Below are positions 8,778-18,016 of a stretch of 64,000 bases of DNA, one piece after another (position 1 is the stretch's first letter; each line of letters opens with the position of its first letter). This DNA comes from Heliobacterium mobile. Lineage in GTDB: Bacteria; Bacillota; Desulfitobacteriia; Heliobacteriales; Heliobacteriaceae. The position numbers were made by a program, and so were the translations under genes. The DNA lies in contig NZ_WNKU01000001.1 in assembly GCF_009720735.1 (NCBI RefSeq), positions 186,001-250,000 on the forward strand. The letters run 5' to 3'. Below the pieces are notes generated by a model, which saw only the letters and a program-made list of their open reading frames with translations, ran no database searches and was not told where the DNA came from.

Positions 8778-9797
8778 ATGGAACGATATCTAAAGCAAAT
8801 CCGGTTTTCTGGTGTAGGCGAGGAAGGGCAACGGCGGCTTTTGTCATCGAAGGTGCTTATTGCCGGAATGGGGGCATTAGGCACTCACCTAGCCAATGCC
8901 TTAGCCCGAGCCGGTGTCGGTCATCTCCTGCTGGCAGACCGGGATTATGTAGAAAAATCGAACCTGCAGAGACAGGTTCTCTATGATGAAGATGATGTAG
9001 AAAGAACAATGCCTAAAGCGATAGCCGCAAAAAAGAAACTTCAGTCCATCAACTCAGAAATCAATATCGAAGCGGTCGTGACCGATCTAGGGTGGTCTAA
9101 CCTGGAGCCGCTGCTGGAGGGCGTCGATCTGGTCGTCGACGGCAGCGACAATTTTGATCTGCGCTTTTTATTGAATGACGCCTGTGTTCGCTCGGCGATT
9201 CCCTGGATTTACGGCGGTGTGACCGGTGCTCATGGTATGGCTATGGTCGTGTTGCCGGAACAAGGTCCCTGCTTGCGTTGCCTCATGCCGAACCCGCCTG
9301 CCCCTGGCACCATTCCCACCTGTGATACGGCCGGTATTCTGGGCCCTGCCATTCAGATGGTGACAGCCTTTCAATCGGTGGAAGCGCTCAAAGTGCTGAC
9401 CGATCGCGTGGAAGACTTGTCCCGCGGTCTTTTTTCGGTGGACTTGTGGGCTAACCGGTACGATTTGATCGATCTGTCTGAAGCGCGCAGAACCGACTGT
9501 CCTACCTGCAGGCGTCGCGAGTTCCCTTTCCTGGAAGGAAAGGAAGAGATGCAAGTCACCTCCCTTTGCGGGTCCAATTCTGTACAAATTACCCCGGCCA
9601 GGGGAGCAAAGCTGAGATTGGATGATATCGCCGAGCGTCTGAAGGTTCTAGGCAAGGTGCAACAAAACCCCTACTTATTGAAGGTTTTGATAGATCAAAT
9701 GGAAATGATTCTCTTTGGCGACGGCCGGGCTATGATCAAAGGAACCCAAGATCCTTTGGTCGCAAAGGCTTTCTATACTCGTTACGTTGGAATTTAA
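8778..9797 (+). CDS. ThiF/MoeB-type sulfur-carrier adenylyltransferase
   Basis: E1-like enzyme of 339 residues that adenylates the C-terminus of a small sulfur carrier (ThiS or MoaD). Visible: nucleotide loop GMGALG at 30-35, DRDYVEKSNLQRQ (ATP site), zinc CxxC pairs near 165-168 and 241-244, and the conserved cysteine in TCDTAG near 176. An 80-residue C-terminal piece after the second CxxC is typical for the longer MoeB form. No ThiS or MoaD gene lies beside it, so thiamine versus molybdopterin use cannot be settled here. ATG with site GGTGACAGG. Confidence 0.85.
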   Translation: MERYLKQIRFSGVGEEGQRRLLSSKVLIAGMGALGTHLANALARAGVGHLLLADRDYVEKSNLQRQVLYDEDDVERTMPKAIAAKKKLQSINSEINIEAVVTDLGWSNLEPLLEGVDLVVDGSDNFDLRFLLNDACVRSAIPWIYGGVTGAHGMAMVVLPEQGPCLRCLMPNPPAPGTIPTCDTAGILGPAIQMVTAFQSVEALKVLTDRVEDLSRGLFSVDLWANRYDLIDLSEARRTDCPTCRRREFPFLEGKEEMQVTSLCGSNSVQITPARGAKLRLDDIAERLKVLGKVQQNPYLLKVLIDQMEMILFGDGRAMIKGTQDPLVAKAFYTRYVGI

Positions 9798-9813
9798 CAG
9801 GAGACAGCACTCA

Positions 9814-10398
9814 ATGAGTAACCAGCAGCAAAAGGACCTGCGCACCGAGTGGGTCGTCGGGATTACCGGTGCCAGCGGCTCCGTATACGCCTTACGCCTC
9901 CTTGAAGTCATAGCAGAGATGGGCATGCGGCCCCACCTAGTTGTCTCCGAGGCCGGTGAGCGGGTGATCCGGGAAGAAACGGAAAGGACACTCTCTGATC
10001 TGGCGGAGCGCTACCCCCTTTACGACGTACGAGACGTAGGTGGACCCATCGCCTCAGGCTCTTTTCCAGCTGCAGGGATGATCGTCATTCCTTGCTCCAT
10101 GCATACTGTGGCAGCCATGGCGATGGGACTAGCCGATAACTTGTTAACCCGTGCCGCCGATGTGACCCTGAAAGAGGGCCGTCCCTTGATCGTCGTACCC
10201 AGAGAAACGCCGCTTCACCTAATCCACCTGGAAAACATGGCACGTCTAGCCCAAGCCGGCGCCCGTATCGTGCCAGCCATGCCAGCTTTTTATCACCAAC
10301 CGACAACTCTCTTCGAATTAGTCGATTTTGTCGTCGGAAAAGTGTTGGATCAAGCGGGAATTCCTCATCAGCTCTTTAAAAGGTGGGGGAGCGAGTAA
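9814..10398 (+). CDS. ubiX: UbiX-type flavin prenyltransferase
   Basis: 194-residue flavoprotein that makes prenylated FMN for UbiD-type decarboxylases. The N-terminal GITGASGSVYALRLLEV binds flavin phosphate, and the C-terminal half has the conserved segment VVPRETPLHLIHLENM, including the PRE(T) motif. I place the start at ATG 9814 after ACAGGAGAC; the longer frame from 9787 overlaps the upstream gene and has no site. No ubiD is in the window. Likely last gene of the upstream operon; a terminator follows at 10464. Confidence 0.9.
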   Translation: MSNQQQKDLRTEWVVGITGASGSVYALRLLEVIAEMGMRPHLVVSEAGERVIREETERTLSDLAERYPLYDVRDVGGPIASGSFPAAGMIVIPCSMHTVAAMAMGLADNLLTRAADVTLKEGRPLIVVPRETPLHLIHLENMARLAQAGARIVPAMPAFYHQPTTLFELVDFVVGKVLDQAGIPHQLFKRWGSE

Positions 10399-10463
10399 AG
10401 TACTTTCCCTAAAAAGGAAATGTGGATACCATTTCACTCCCCCCAAACAAACGATTTTACAGA

Positions 10464-10506
10464 AGGACCTTCGGTACCCCCATGTTGGGACCGGGGTCCT
10501 TTTTTC
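10464..10506 (+). terminator. Terminator between ubiX and mraZ
   Basis: Stem AGGACCTTCGGT with ACCGGGGTCCT using two T-G wobbles, loop of 14 bases, followed by TTTTTTC. It separates the upstream operon from the dcw cluster. Confidence 0.85.
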
Positions 10507-10548
10507 ATATATACCCTAAAATTTTCCTCATATCAGGGCGAAAAGGGG

Positions 10549-10601
10549 TTGCAATATGGAATGAAGTGGTGTACGGTGGTAGAAAAGTGGTTTAAAGTGG
10601 T
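10549..10601 (+). promoter_or_regulatory. MraZ operator: four GTGGT direct repeats, with possible promoter
   Basis: GTGGT occurs at 10566, 10576, 10587 and 10597, i.e. at 10, 11 and 10 bp, one helical turn each. Three copies read AAGTGGT, the motif reported for MraZ binding (AAAGTG-type repeats in Mollicutes, TGGG-type in enterobacteria). A weak promoter TTGCAA (10549-10554), 17-bp spacer, TACGGT (10572-10577) would be covered by the repeats, which suits autorepression. Confidence 0.7.
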
Positions 10602-10611
10602 GGACTAGACC

Positions 10612-11043
10612 ATGCTGATGGGGGAATATCAACATACCATCGACCCAAAAGGCCGGTTGTTCATGCCGGCAAAACTTCGGGAAGCACTTGGAGAAAAATT
10701 TATCGCCACCAAGGGCTTAGATGGTTGTTTGTTTGTTTATCCCCCGGAAGAGTGGAGACGCTTAGAAGAGAAGCTGAAAGGGCTGCCCTTTACCCGAGCC
10801 GACGCTCGTTCCTTTCAACGGTTCCTTTTCTCGGGCGCCTCGGAATGTGAAGTGGACAAGCAAGGACGGATCCTGCTTCCCAGTCACCTCCGCGAGCACA
10901 GCGCCTTGGAAAAGGATGTCGTCATCATCGGTGTAGGCACCCGTGTAGAAATCTGGAGCGCCGAACGTTGGCGTGAGTACAACGATAAAGCGGCAGCGAC
11001 TTATGAAGAAGTCGCCGAAAAACTGATTGACTTTGATCTATAA
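10612..11043 (+). CDS. mraZ: Transcriptional regulator MraZ
   Basis: 143-residue DNA-binding protein, the usual length, first gene of the dcw cluster. Two AbrB-like halves each carry the D-x3-R signature: [12 protein letters not shown] near residue 8 and [10 protein letters not shown] near residue 81. MraZ forms a ring and binds short direct repeats before its own gene; four such repeats end 10 bases upstream of the start. ATG 10612 (MLMGEY) fits the family N-terminus; an ATG six bases on is possible. The ribosome site is weak. Confidence 0.95.
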   Translation: MLMGEYQHTIDPKGRLFMPAKLREALGEKFIATKGLDGCLFVYPPEEWRRLEEKLKGLPFTRADARSFQRFLFSGASECEVDKQGRILLPSHLREHSALEKDVVIIGVGTRVEIWSAERWREYNDKAAATYEEVAEKLIDFDL

Positions 11044-11078
11044 GCGAGGCAAACCGCAGATGGAGGGTTTTTGCCGAC

Positions 11079-12017
11079 ATGGAATTTCATCATATCCCCG
11101 TTTTGCTTGAGGAAGTTTTGGAAGCCTTGCAGCCCCGTCCTGATGGGCTCTATCTCGACGGGACCGTCGGAGGGGGCGGGCATAGTGCCGCCATTTTGGA
11201 AAAAACAGCGGGGCAGGGGAGGTTGATTGGCCTCGACCAAGACCCCAGGGCGCTGGCGGCAGCGCGAATAAAGTTGGAGAAGTTTGCTGACCAGGTCACA
11301 CTGGTACGGAGCAACTTTCGCCAATTGGGGTCTGTCGTGGAGGAATTGGGCCAAAAAGGGAAAATCGACGGGATTCTTCTCGACATCGGTGTCTCTTCCC
11401 ATCAACTGGATGAAGCAGAACGAGGTTTCACCTACCGCGCGGAAGCTCCATTGGATATGCGCATGAATCCTGACGGGGCTGTCACAGCTGCACAGATACT
11501 CAATGAGTACCCGGAAGGGGAGATCTTCCGGATTCTTTGGGAATATGGCGAAGAGAGATGGTCCAAACGAATTGCCCAGTTCATCGTCAATCGCCGGACA
11601 GAACAACCGTTGGCATCGACAACCGACCTTGTCGATGTGATTCGTGCGGCGATCCCTGCAGCAGCCAGGCAGGAAGGCGGTCATCCGGCCAAGCGAACCT
11701 TTCAAGCCCTGCGCATCGCCGTCAATGACGAATTAGGGGCTCTTCAAGAGGCCTTGCCGGCCGCTCTTGATGCACTGGCTCCTAGCGGACGGCTGGCCGT
11801 GATCAGCTTTCATTCCTTAGAGGATCGCATCGTCAAAAACTTTTTCGCCGAACAAGCGAAGGGTTGCACTTGTCCCCCCGATATGCCTGTCTGTGGCTGC
11901 GGGAAAAAGGCTCGTCTGAAGATCATCACTCGTAAGCCCATCACCGGTTCCGAAGAAGAGCTAAAGATCAATCCCCGTTCACAAAGCGCGAAGCTGAGGG
12001 TGGCGCAAAAAATATAA
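11079..12017 (+). CDS. rsmH: 16S rRNA (cytosine-1402-N4) methyltransferase RsmH
   Basis: 312-residue SAM-dependent methyltransferase that modifies the ribosomal decoding centre. The SAM loop DGTVGGGGHS is near residues 28-37, LDIGVSSHQLDEAERGF marks the catalytic region, and ISFHSLEDRIVK near residue 246 is the family signature. The normal position after mraZ supports the call. A C-terminal CTCPPDMPVCGCG segment, common in the family, is present. Confidence 0.97.
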   Translation: MEFHHIPVLLEEVLEALQPRPDGLYLDGTVGGGGHSAAILEKTAGQGRLIGLDQDPRALAAARIKLEKFADQVTLVRSNFRQLGSVVEELGQKGKIDGILLDIGVSSHQLDEAERGFTYRAEAPLDMRMNPDGAVTAAQILNEYPEGEIFRILWEYGEERWSKRIAQFIVNRRTEQPLASTTDLVDVIRAAIPAAARQEGGHPAKRTFQALRIAVNDELGALQEALPAALDALAPSGRLAVISFHSLEDRIVKNFFAEQAKGCTCPPDMPVCGCGKKARLKIITRKPITGSEEELKINPRSQSAKLRVAQKI

Positions 12018-12063
12018 AGGACCTGAACATGGATGTTCTGCTGGACAAGGAGGTTGAATAAGC

Positions 12064-12609
12064 TTGAAACAAGCCACTGCTCCTGTGTACGACTATCAAG
12101 AGGAAGTCCTGCAACCGTCAGTGCGACCGTCGGTACAGCCCAAAAAAGAACGACGAGTTAAACAAGGCATCAGCGGTAAGACAAAACGGAAAGTTATCGC
12201 CAGCACCATTGCCATCATGGGTTGTGGACTCATCATCGGCTCTCAATACGCTGTCGTCGCCTACCAAGCCCAGCACGTCATGGAATTGCGCCAGGAATTG
12301 ACGAAAGAGAAAAATTCTTTAGACTATCTTCGGGTGGAAGTCAACCAGTTGAAGTCTCTAGAGCGCGTTGAGAACATCGCCGTAAATAAGTTGGGCATGA
12401 AAACACCGGAAGGCACGAAGATGATCGCCATTCAATCTCAAAGCAGAAGTGATAAACCCGCTCAGACAGCACAGGAACAGAAACCTCCGGAATCGGAAAA
12501 GAAGGGCAACGATGCCCCGGTCCAAGAGACAGATGTAGCCGTTGGCACAAATCCTTTAGTGGCGACAATTACGAAAGCCTTTCATAAATTAAGCGGCGGT
12601 TTGCTTTGA
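12064..12609 (+). CDS. ftsL: FtsL-like septum protein
   Basis: 181-residue bitopic membrane protein. A basic cytoplasmic tail of about 40 residues is followed by one membrane segment near 41-62 and a short leucine-rich coiled coil (to about residue 115), the layout of FtsL/DivIC septal proteins. A Pro/Glu/Gln-rich low-complexity tail of about 50 residues follows. Sequence alone is weakly conserved in this family; the call rests on layout and its place between rsmH and the class B penicillin-binding protein. TTG start after AAGGAGGTTG. Confidence 0.82.
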   Translation: MKQATAPVYDYQEEVLQPSVRPSVQPKKERRVKQGISGKTKRKVIASTIAIMGCGLIIGSQYAVVAYQAQHVMELRQELTKEKNSLDYLRVEVNQLKSLERVENIAVNKLGMKTPEGTKMIAIQSQSRSDKPAQTAQEQKPPESEKKGNDAPVQETDVAVGTNPLVATITKAFHKLSGGLL

Positions 12610-12625
12610 CGTAAAAATGTAACTA

Positions 12626-12655
12626 TTGCCCGCAATGAGAATTTGACCCTATAAT
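12626..12655 (+). promoter_or_regulatory. Likely sigma-A promoter for spoVD
   Basis: TTGCCC (12626-12631), 18-bp spacer, TATAAT (12650-12655). It gives an internal entry point into the dcw cluster with a leader of about 90 bases. Confidence 0.5.
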
Positions 12656-12694
12656 GATAGGCGTGGACCGTCGGGCGAACTGGTGCCGGGCAGT

Positions 12695-12730
12695 TCCTCC
12701 CGGGATATCCTGGGGGGATTTGGTTTTTTT
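12695..12730 (+). terminator. Terminator-like hairpin in the spoVD leader
   Basis: TCCTCCC pairs with GGGGGGA (loop of about 10 bases), followed by TTTGG and seven T residues at 12724-12730. It lies between the internal promoter and the spoVD start, so it can act as an attenuator. A smaller hairpin GAACTG/CAGTTC precedes it at 12677-12696. Confidence 0.5.
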
Positions 12731-12749
12731 AGGGTAAGGGGAGGATAAC

Positions 12750-14906
12750 GTGTTCGCCACACCGGTACAGGTGCGCAAACGATCGACCCATATTTTGATC
12801 AGCTTTACCGCCTTGGTCTGCATCCTTATCTTGCGCCTTTTTTGGGTACAGGTGGTGAATGGATCCTTTTATGCCGAGAAGGCCGAAGACGTTCGCATGA
12901 GAGAATTGCCGGTAGAGGCAAAGCGGGGAACTATCTTCGACCGAAATATGAATTCTATGGCCGTTTCGGTCAGCGTAGATTCCGTCGTAGCCAACCCGGC
13001 AGAAGTGAGAAAAAACAAAGAACCAGAGCAGCGGGCAATCGCCAATGAACTCGCTCGCGTTCTTGAAATGGATCCGGAAAAGGTATTCCAGACGATCACG
13101 AAGGCCAACTCAGGTTTTGTCTGGGTCAAACGCAAGGTAGAGCCCGATAAGATCGAACAGCTGCGGAATTCAACGGTAAAACTGAACGGCATCAGCTTTA
13201 TCCCGGAGAGCAAGCGCTTTTATGAAAAAGGCAAACTGGCTGCCCACATCTTAGGTTTTACCGATACGGACGCCCGTGGCATCGAAGGGTTGGAGTTGAT
13301 CTTTGACAAAGAGTTACGCGGTCTCCCGGGGAAACTGGTCGCCGAATATGATGCCCGAAACCTCGAACTGCCACAAGCTCAGCACGCCTACGTTCGACCC
13401 GTCGACGGACATAGTCTGGTGCTGACGATCGATGAAACGGTCCAATATATCATTGAGCGGGAATTAGATAAACTGGACCGGGAGCGGAAGCCCAAAGGGG
13501 CTACCATCATCGTTATGGACGTAAAAACCGGCCGCATTCTAGGAATGTCCAACCGTCCCACCTATGACCCGAATGAGCGCGACAAGTATCCTGATACGGC
13601 CCGACGCAACCGGGCCATCAACGACGTCTACGAACCAGGATCGACCTTTAAGATCGTGACAGCCAGCGCTGCCATGGAAGAAGGGGCCGTGAAGGAATCA
13701 GACAAATTTTACGATCCCGGTTATGCAACCATCGGTGACCGCAAAGTCCGTTGCTGGAAACCAGACGGTCACGGGTCACAGACGTTTCCAGAGGTCGTCC
13801 AGAACTCCTGCAACCCCGGTTTTATTCAAATCGGCATGAACCTGGGTGTTGAAAAGTTCTATAATTATCTGCTTGCCTTCGGCTTTGGTTCTCCGACGGG
13901 TATCTCCATGAACGGCGAGGCTGCAGGGATCTTGGTACCGAAGAAAACCGTTAAACCGATTGACTTGGCCACCATGTCCATCGGGCAGGCGAACGCCGTC
14001 ACCCCGATTCAACTGATCACGGCTGTCTCCGCCGTGGCGAATGGCGGCAAGCTAATGAAGCCGCAGTTGGTAGAAAAAATCCTCGATTCCCAAGGAGCCG
14101 TCATTCAAACCTTTGAACCGGAAGTGGTGCGACAAGTCGTCTCCAAAGAGACTGCCCAAAAGCTGAACCTGATCTTGGAGACAGTCGTATCGAAAGGGAC
14201 TGGGACGAACGCCTACATAGAGGGATACCGAGTCGGTGGAAAAACGGGAACGGCTCAAAAAATCAAGCCGAACGGCGGTTACATGGAAGGGGAATATGTG
14301 GTTTCCTTTGTCGGTATCGCTCCGGCTAACGACCCTGCTGTAGCTTGTCTCGTCGTTGTGGACGCTCCGCAAGGAGTCCAGCAATTCGGAGGTCTCGTAG
14401 CCGCTCCCGTCTTCAAAAGCGTCATGACCGATGTGCTGCGTCATTTAGGCATTCCGCCTCAAATGAATACGGGTGAAGCGCCTGCGGCGGCGACGAACCA
14501 AGTAGAGGCCGTAGCTGTTCCGCAAGTGACCGGGATCGGTGTGGATGATGCAGAAGACCGCTTGCTCCATGTGGGCTTGGGAGTCGCTACCGAAGGTTTT
14601 GGTACCCGCGTCGTGAACCAGCTTCCCCAACCGGGAGAAAAGGTAACTCCACAGACGACGGTAGTCCTTTATCTGGCCGAAGATGACAAAACGGCTAAAG
14701 TCAATCCGGGAACACAGGTCGAATGCCCTGATCTGCTAGGCAAAGGAATCAAGCAGGTCGGCGATATGCTGGCGAAGTTAGGCTTATCCTTTGAACCGGT
14801 CGGTACAGGCGTCGCTAAAAGCCAGAGTTACAAAGCCGGCACCAAATTACCGGTCGGCACTGTCGTACGGGTTGAGTTCGTGCCAGCGGATGAAACAGGT
14901 CCATAG
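12750..14906 (+). CDS. spoVD: Class B penicillin-binding protein with two PASTA domains (SpoVD/PBP2B type)
   Basis: 718-residue septal peptidoglycan transpeptidase. One N-terminal membrane helix (about 12-32), a PBP dimerisation domain, then the transpeptidase with Ser298-T-F-K, S353-C-N and K498-T-G active-site motifs. Two PASTA repeats occupy about 590-715. Length and PASTA domains match SpoVD and PBP2B of Bacillus, which there are two adjacent genes; here only one is present, so it may serve both vegetative division and the spore cortex. GTG start after GGGGAGG. Confidence 0.93.
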   Translation: MFATPVQVRKRSTHILISFTALVCILILRLFWVQVVNGSFYAEKAEDVRMRELPVEAKRGTIFDRNMNSMAVSVSVDSVVANPAEVRKNKEPEQRAIANELARVLEMDPEKVFQTITKANSGFVWVKRKVEPDKIEQLRNSTVKLNGISFIPESKRFYEKGKLAAHILGFTDTDARGIEGLELIFDKELRGLPGKLVAEYDARNLELPQAQHAYVRPVDGHSLVLTIDETVQYIIERELDKLDRERKPKGATIIVMDVKTGRILGMSNRPTYDPNERDKYPDTARRNRAINDVYEPGSTFKIVTASAAMEEGAVKESDKFYDPGYATIGDRKVRCWKPDGHGSQTFPEVVQNSCNPGFIQIGMNLGVEKFYNYLLAFGFGSPTGISMNGEAAGILVPKKTVKPIDLATMSIGQANAVTPIQLITAVSAVANGGKLMKPQLVEKILDSQGAVIQTFEPEVVRQVVSKETAQKLNLILETVVSKGTGTNAYIEGYRVGGKTGTAQKIKPNGGYMEGEYVVSFVGIAPANDPAVACLVVVDAPQGVQQFGGLVAAPVFKSVMTDVLRHLGIPPQMNTGEAPAAATNQVEAVAVPQVTGIGVDDAEDRLLHVGLGVATEGFGTRVVNQLPQPGEKVTPQTTVVLYLAEDDKTAKVNPGTQVECPDLLGKGIKQVGDMLAKLGLSFEPVGTGVAKSQSYKAGTKLPVGTVVRVEFVPADETGP

Positions 14907-14933
14907 CGGCAATGATGAATAATACATAGAAAT

Positions 14934-14973
14934 AATTGGGTGCATCGGCAGTTCTCTGACGATGCACCCAATT
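14934..14973 (+). repeat. Perfect 14-bp stem-loop between spoVD and murE
   Basis: Left arm 14934-14947 and right arm 14960-14973 are exact inverse copies (AATTGGGTGCATCG), loop of 12 bases. Only TTTG follows, so it is a poor terminator; an mRNA processing or stability element is more likely. Confidence 0.7.
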
Positions 14974-15005
14974 TGCGGGAATTGGCGGTAGGAGGGACCA
15001 TTCCA

Positions 15006-16526
15006 ATGGAACTAAGCAAAGTCCTGGCAAATGTAGAGGTTAGAGAAATCAGATGGACAGGAGAAACAGATGATCTCCAACGCCTGATGCAACCCAAGCA
15101 AGAAATCTCGGGCCTCGCCTATGACTCACGGCAAGTGGCACCGGGCTTTCTCTTTTTTTGTATTCCCGGGCAAAAAACGGACGGCCACAACTTCGCTGCT
15201 CAAGCGGTCGAGGGAGGTGCTGCTGTCCTGGTCGTGGAACGATTTGTCGATCTGAAGGTGCCTCAAATTCGAGTCACCTCAACCCGGGAAAGCCTGGCCT
15301 TAGCCGCAGGAGCTTTTTACGGCCATCCGTCAGAGCATTTACTGATGATCGGCGTCACCGGGACAAACGGCAAAACGACGACAACCTATATGATCGAAGC
15401 GGTGTTGAAAGCCAAAGGCTATTCTGTTGGCGTCATCGGTACGATCGGGAACCAACTCGGCGAAAAAAGATGGCCGGCAGCTCACACGACTCCGGAGTCC
15501 TCAGATCTGCAAAAACTGTTGGCAGAGATGCGGGATGACGGAGCCGATGCGGTCGTGATGGAGGTTTCGTCCCATTCGCTCGATCAGCATCGGGTCCTCG
15601 GTGTCAACTTTGATATTGCCGCCTTTACCAACCTTACGCAGGATCACCTCGATTATCACCATACCCTGGAAAACTACAGGGCCGCGAAGGGAAAGCTCTT
15701 TCGAGAGTTAGGCCAAAAGGAGTCAAAGAAAGGTATCGTAAAGCGAGCCGTCATCAATGCCGACGATCCGAGTGCTGACTACTTCTTACAGGTCAGTTCT
15801 GTTCCCGCCGTAACTTACGGTGTGGAAGAGGACGCCGCCATACGGGCGAAGGACTGGGACGTTACCCCTCAAGGTGCCCGCTGCACCGTCCAATACCCTG
15901 GTGGTACTGTCGACATGACCTTACAATTAACGGGCCGCTTCAATATTTCCAACAGCCTCGCCGCTTTTACGGTAGGCTGGATTGTCGGTATGGAACCGGA
16001 GCAAATCGTCGAGGCTTTGCAGTCTCTGCGAGGCGTACCGGGCCGCTTTGAAAGTGTCGATCAAGGCCAGCCCTTTTCGGTGATCGTCGACTATGCCCAT
16101 ACGCCTGACGGCCTCGTCAATGTGCTCAATACAGCAGAAGCCTTGGCGGAAGGAAAGATCGTCACCGTATTTGGTTGTGGCGGTGATCGGGATCGGACGA
16201 AACGACCGATCATGGGGGCAGTGGTGGCTGAAATGAGCGACATCGCTGTCGTTACCTCTGATAACCCGAGAACGGAAAATCCTCATCGAATCATCGAGGA
16301 TATTCTGCCAGGAGTGCAAGCTGTGCCTGGAATCGAGTATAAGGTGGAACCGGATCGCAAGAAAGCCATCGCTTTAGCCCTGTCCATGGCAAATCCGGGC
16401 GATTTGGTCATGATCGCCGGTAAGGGCCATGAAAACTACCAAATCGTTGGAAAAGAAGTACTGCCTTTTGACGACCGGGAAGTCGCCCGGCAGGTATTGC
16501 GAGGGATGGGTTATGATCGGTCTTAA
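15006..16526 (+). CDS. murE: UDP-MurNAc-tripeptide synthetase MurE (meso-DAP type)
   Basis: 506-residue ATP-dependent ligase that adds the third amino acid to UDP-MurNAc-L-Ala-D-Glu. The ATP loop GVTGTNGKTTTTYMIEA is near residue 117, and the DNPR motif near residue 417 is the meso-diaminopimelate specificity signature, as opposed to lysine. ATG 15006 has AGGAGG ten bases upstream; the longer frame from 14940 begins inside the stem-loop and is rejected. It overlaps murF by 14 bases. Confidence 0.96.
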   Translation: MELSKVLANVEVREIRWTGETDDLQRLMQPKQEISGLAYDSRQVAPGFLFFCIPGQKTDGHNFAAQAVEGGAAVLVVERFVDLKVPQIRVTSTRESLALAAGAFYGHPSEHLLMIGVTGTNGKTTTTYMIEAVLKAKGYSVGVIGTIGNQLGEKRWPAAHTTPESSDLQKLLAEMRDDGADAVVMEVSSHSLDQHRVLGVNFDIAAFTNLTQDHLDYHHTLENYRAAKGKLFRELGQKESKKGIVKRAVINADDPSADYFLQVSSVPAVTYGVEEDAAIRAKDWDVTPQGARCTVQYPGGTVDMTLQLTGRFNISNSLAAFTVGWIVGMEPEQIVEALQSLRGVPGRFESVDQGQPFSVIVDYAHTPDGLVNVLNTAEALAEGKIVTVFGCGGDRDRTKRPIMGAVVAEMSDIAVVTSDNPRTENPHRIIEDILPGVQAVPGIEYKVEPDRKKAIALALSMANPGDLVMIAGKGHENYQIVGKEVLPFDDREVARQVLRGMGYDRS

Positions 16527-18000
16527 TGCAGCGAAAGCCGCCCGGTGGATGGGTGGAAAGATAATGGGTAATCCCGATGCTGCCTTGTCCGGTGTGGCCC
16601 GCATAGACAGTCGTCTCATCGAAGTGGGCGACCTCTTTTTCGCTCTCCCAGGAGAGAAAATGGACGGTCATGACTTCGTTCCCAAAGCACTGGCGGCAGG
16701 TGCAACGGCTGCTGTCGTCACTCAAGTGAGAGAAGAATGGCAGCAATACCTGTCACCGAAGCAAGCCCTTATCGTCGTCGACGACGGAATCAAAGCGCTA
16801 CAAGCGTGTGCCGAGGCATATCGTCAAGAACTTTCTCTTCCTGTCATCGCTGTGACCGGTTCTACCGGCAAGACATCGACAAAGGATCTCTTAGCTTCGG
16901 CCTTCAGCTCCTCTTTTGACGTCATGAAAAATCCGGGAAATTTTAACAATGAAATCGGCTTGCCCTTGACGGTGCTCGCCGTTCAGGCTCACCATCAGAT
17001 ACTGATCGTCGAAATGGGCATGCGCGGCCCTGGGCAGATCGAAGCCCTCTGTGAGATCGCCCGGCCTGTTGTAGGGGTGCTCACCAATATCGGACCTGTT
17101 CATATGGAACTGCTCGGCAGCATGGAGGCCATAGCCCGGGCTAAGGGTGAACTGCTGCAATCATTGCCGGAAGAGGGCATCGCTGTTATCAACGGAGAGG
17201 ATCCGCTGGCTGTGGAACAGTCGGTGAGCCGGGCACAACGGGCGATTTACTACGGAGCATGTCAGGAAAAGCTAGCCCATACGCTTACGAAGGCAATACC
17301 GCCGTCTTCAGCTAAAAAGGTCGAGGTGGTATGGGCGAAAGAAATTGAACCGCTCGGTGAAAAAGGTTCAAAGGTTTCGGCGAATGTCGGTCTTTTCCAT
17401 ATCGGCAGCGGTGAATGGCAAATGAAGGAAGCCATAGATTTTCACCTACCCTTGCCCGGGAGACATCAGGCTGCCAATGCTCTCGCTTCGCTGGCTGTCG
17501 CTTGGGGATTAGAAGCTGATCTGACTGCTGTGACAAACGGGCTGATGAATGCTCAACTATCATCGTTGCACTGGGAAACATGTCAGCTCAAAGACAATAT
17601 GACCATGATCAACGATGCCTACAACGCCAATCCTGCCGCCATGAAAGCCGCCTTGACAACAGCAGTGGAGATCGCTGCTGCACGGAGAACGGTGGCTATC
17701 CTCGGCGATATGTATGAGTTGGGCGAGGAAGCAGGCCGATTCCATGAAGAAGTAGGTGCTTATGCAGCCCAGGCAGGCGTAGGCCTTCTGCTTACGGTAG
17801 GACCTTTAGGCTCCCGGATCGCTGTGGGAGCTCGTCGAGCCGGGATGGACGACAGTGCTGTCCTGCACTTTGACGAAGTCGAAAAAGCGGCGGAAGTCGT
17901 AAAGGGATTGCTTGGCTCTGGTGACGTAATTCTGATAAAAGCCTCCAGGGGTATGCGGTTGGAACGGTTAGCCTCCGCCTTGTCCGATGGGCTGAGATAA
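16513..18000 (+). CDS. murF: UDP-MurNAc-pentapeptide synthetase MurF
   Basis: 495-residue ligase that adds D-Ala-D-Ala to the tripeptide precursor. The ATP-binding loop VTGSTGKTSTKDLL is near residue 115, then NFNNEIGLPLT and the ligase signature INDAYNANPAAMK near residue 367. Start ATG 16513 lies inside the end of murE, giving translational coupling; the longer frame from 16429 has no support. Confidence 0.96.
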   Translation: MIGLNAAKAARWMGGKIMGNPDAALSGVARIDSRLIEVGDLFFALPGEKMDGHDFVPKALAAGATAAVVTQVREEWQQYLSPKQALIVVDDGIKALQACAEAYRQELSLPVIAVTGSTGKTSTKDLLASAFSSSFDVMKNPGNFNNEIGLPLTVLAVQAHHQILIVEMGMRGPGQIEALCEIARPVVGVLTNIGPVHMELLGSMEAIARAKGELLQSLPEEGIAVINGEDPLAVEQSVSRAQRAIYYGACQEKLAHTLTKAIPPSSAKKVEVVWAKEIEPLGEKGSKVSANVGLFHIGSGEWQMKEAIDFHLPLPGRHQAANALASLAVAWGLEADLTAVTNGLMNAQLSSLHWETCQLKDNMTMINDAYNANPAAMKAALTTAVEIAAARRTVAILGDMYELGEEAGRFHEEVGAYAAQAGVGLLLTVGPLGSRIAVGARRAGMDDSAVLHFDEVEKAAEVVKGLLGSGDVILIKASRGMRLERLASALSDGLR

Positions 18001-18016
18001 AAGGGGAAAGAGAACA

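Noticed and set aside
14940-15005. Longer MurE start
   Set aside because: Begins inside a perfect stem-loop; ATG 15006 has a proper ribosome site and family N-terminus.
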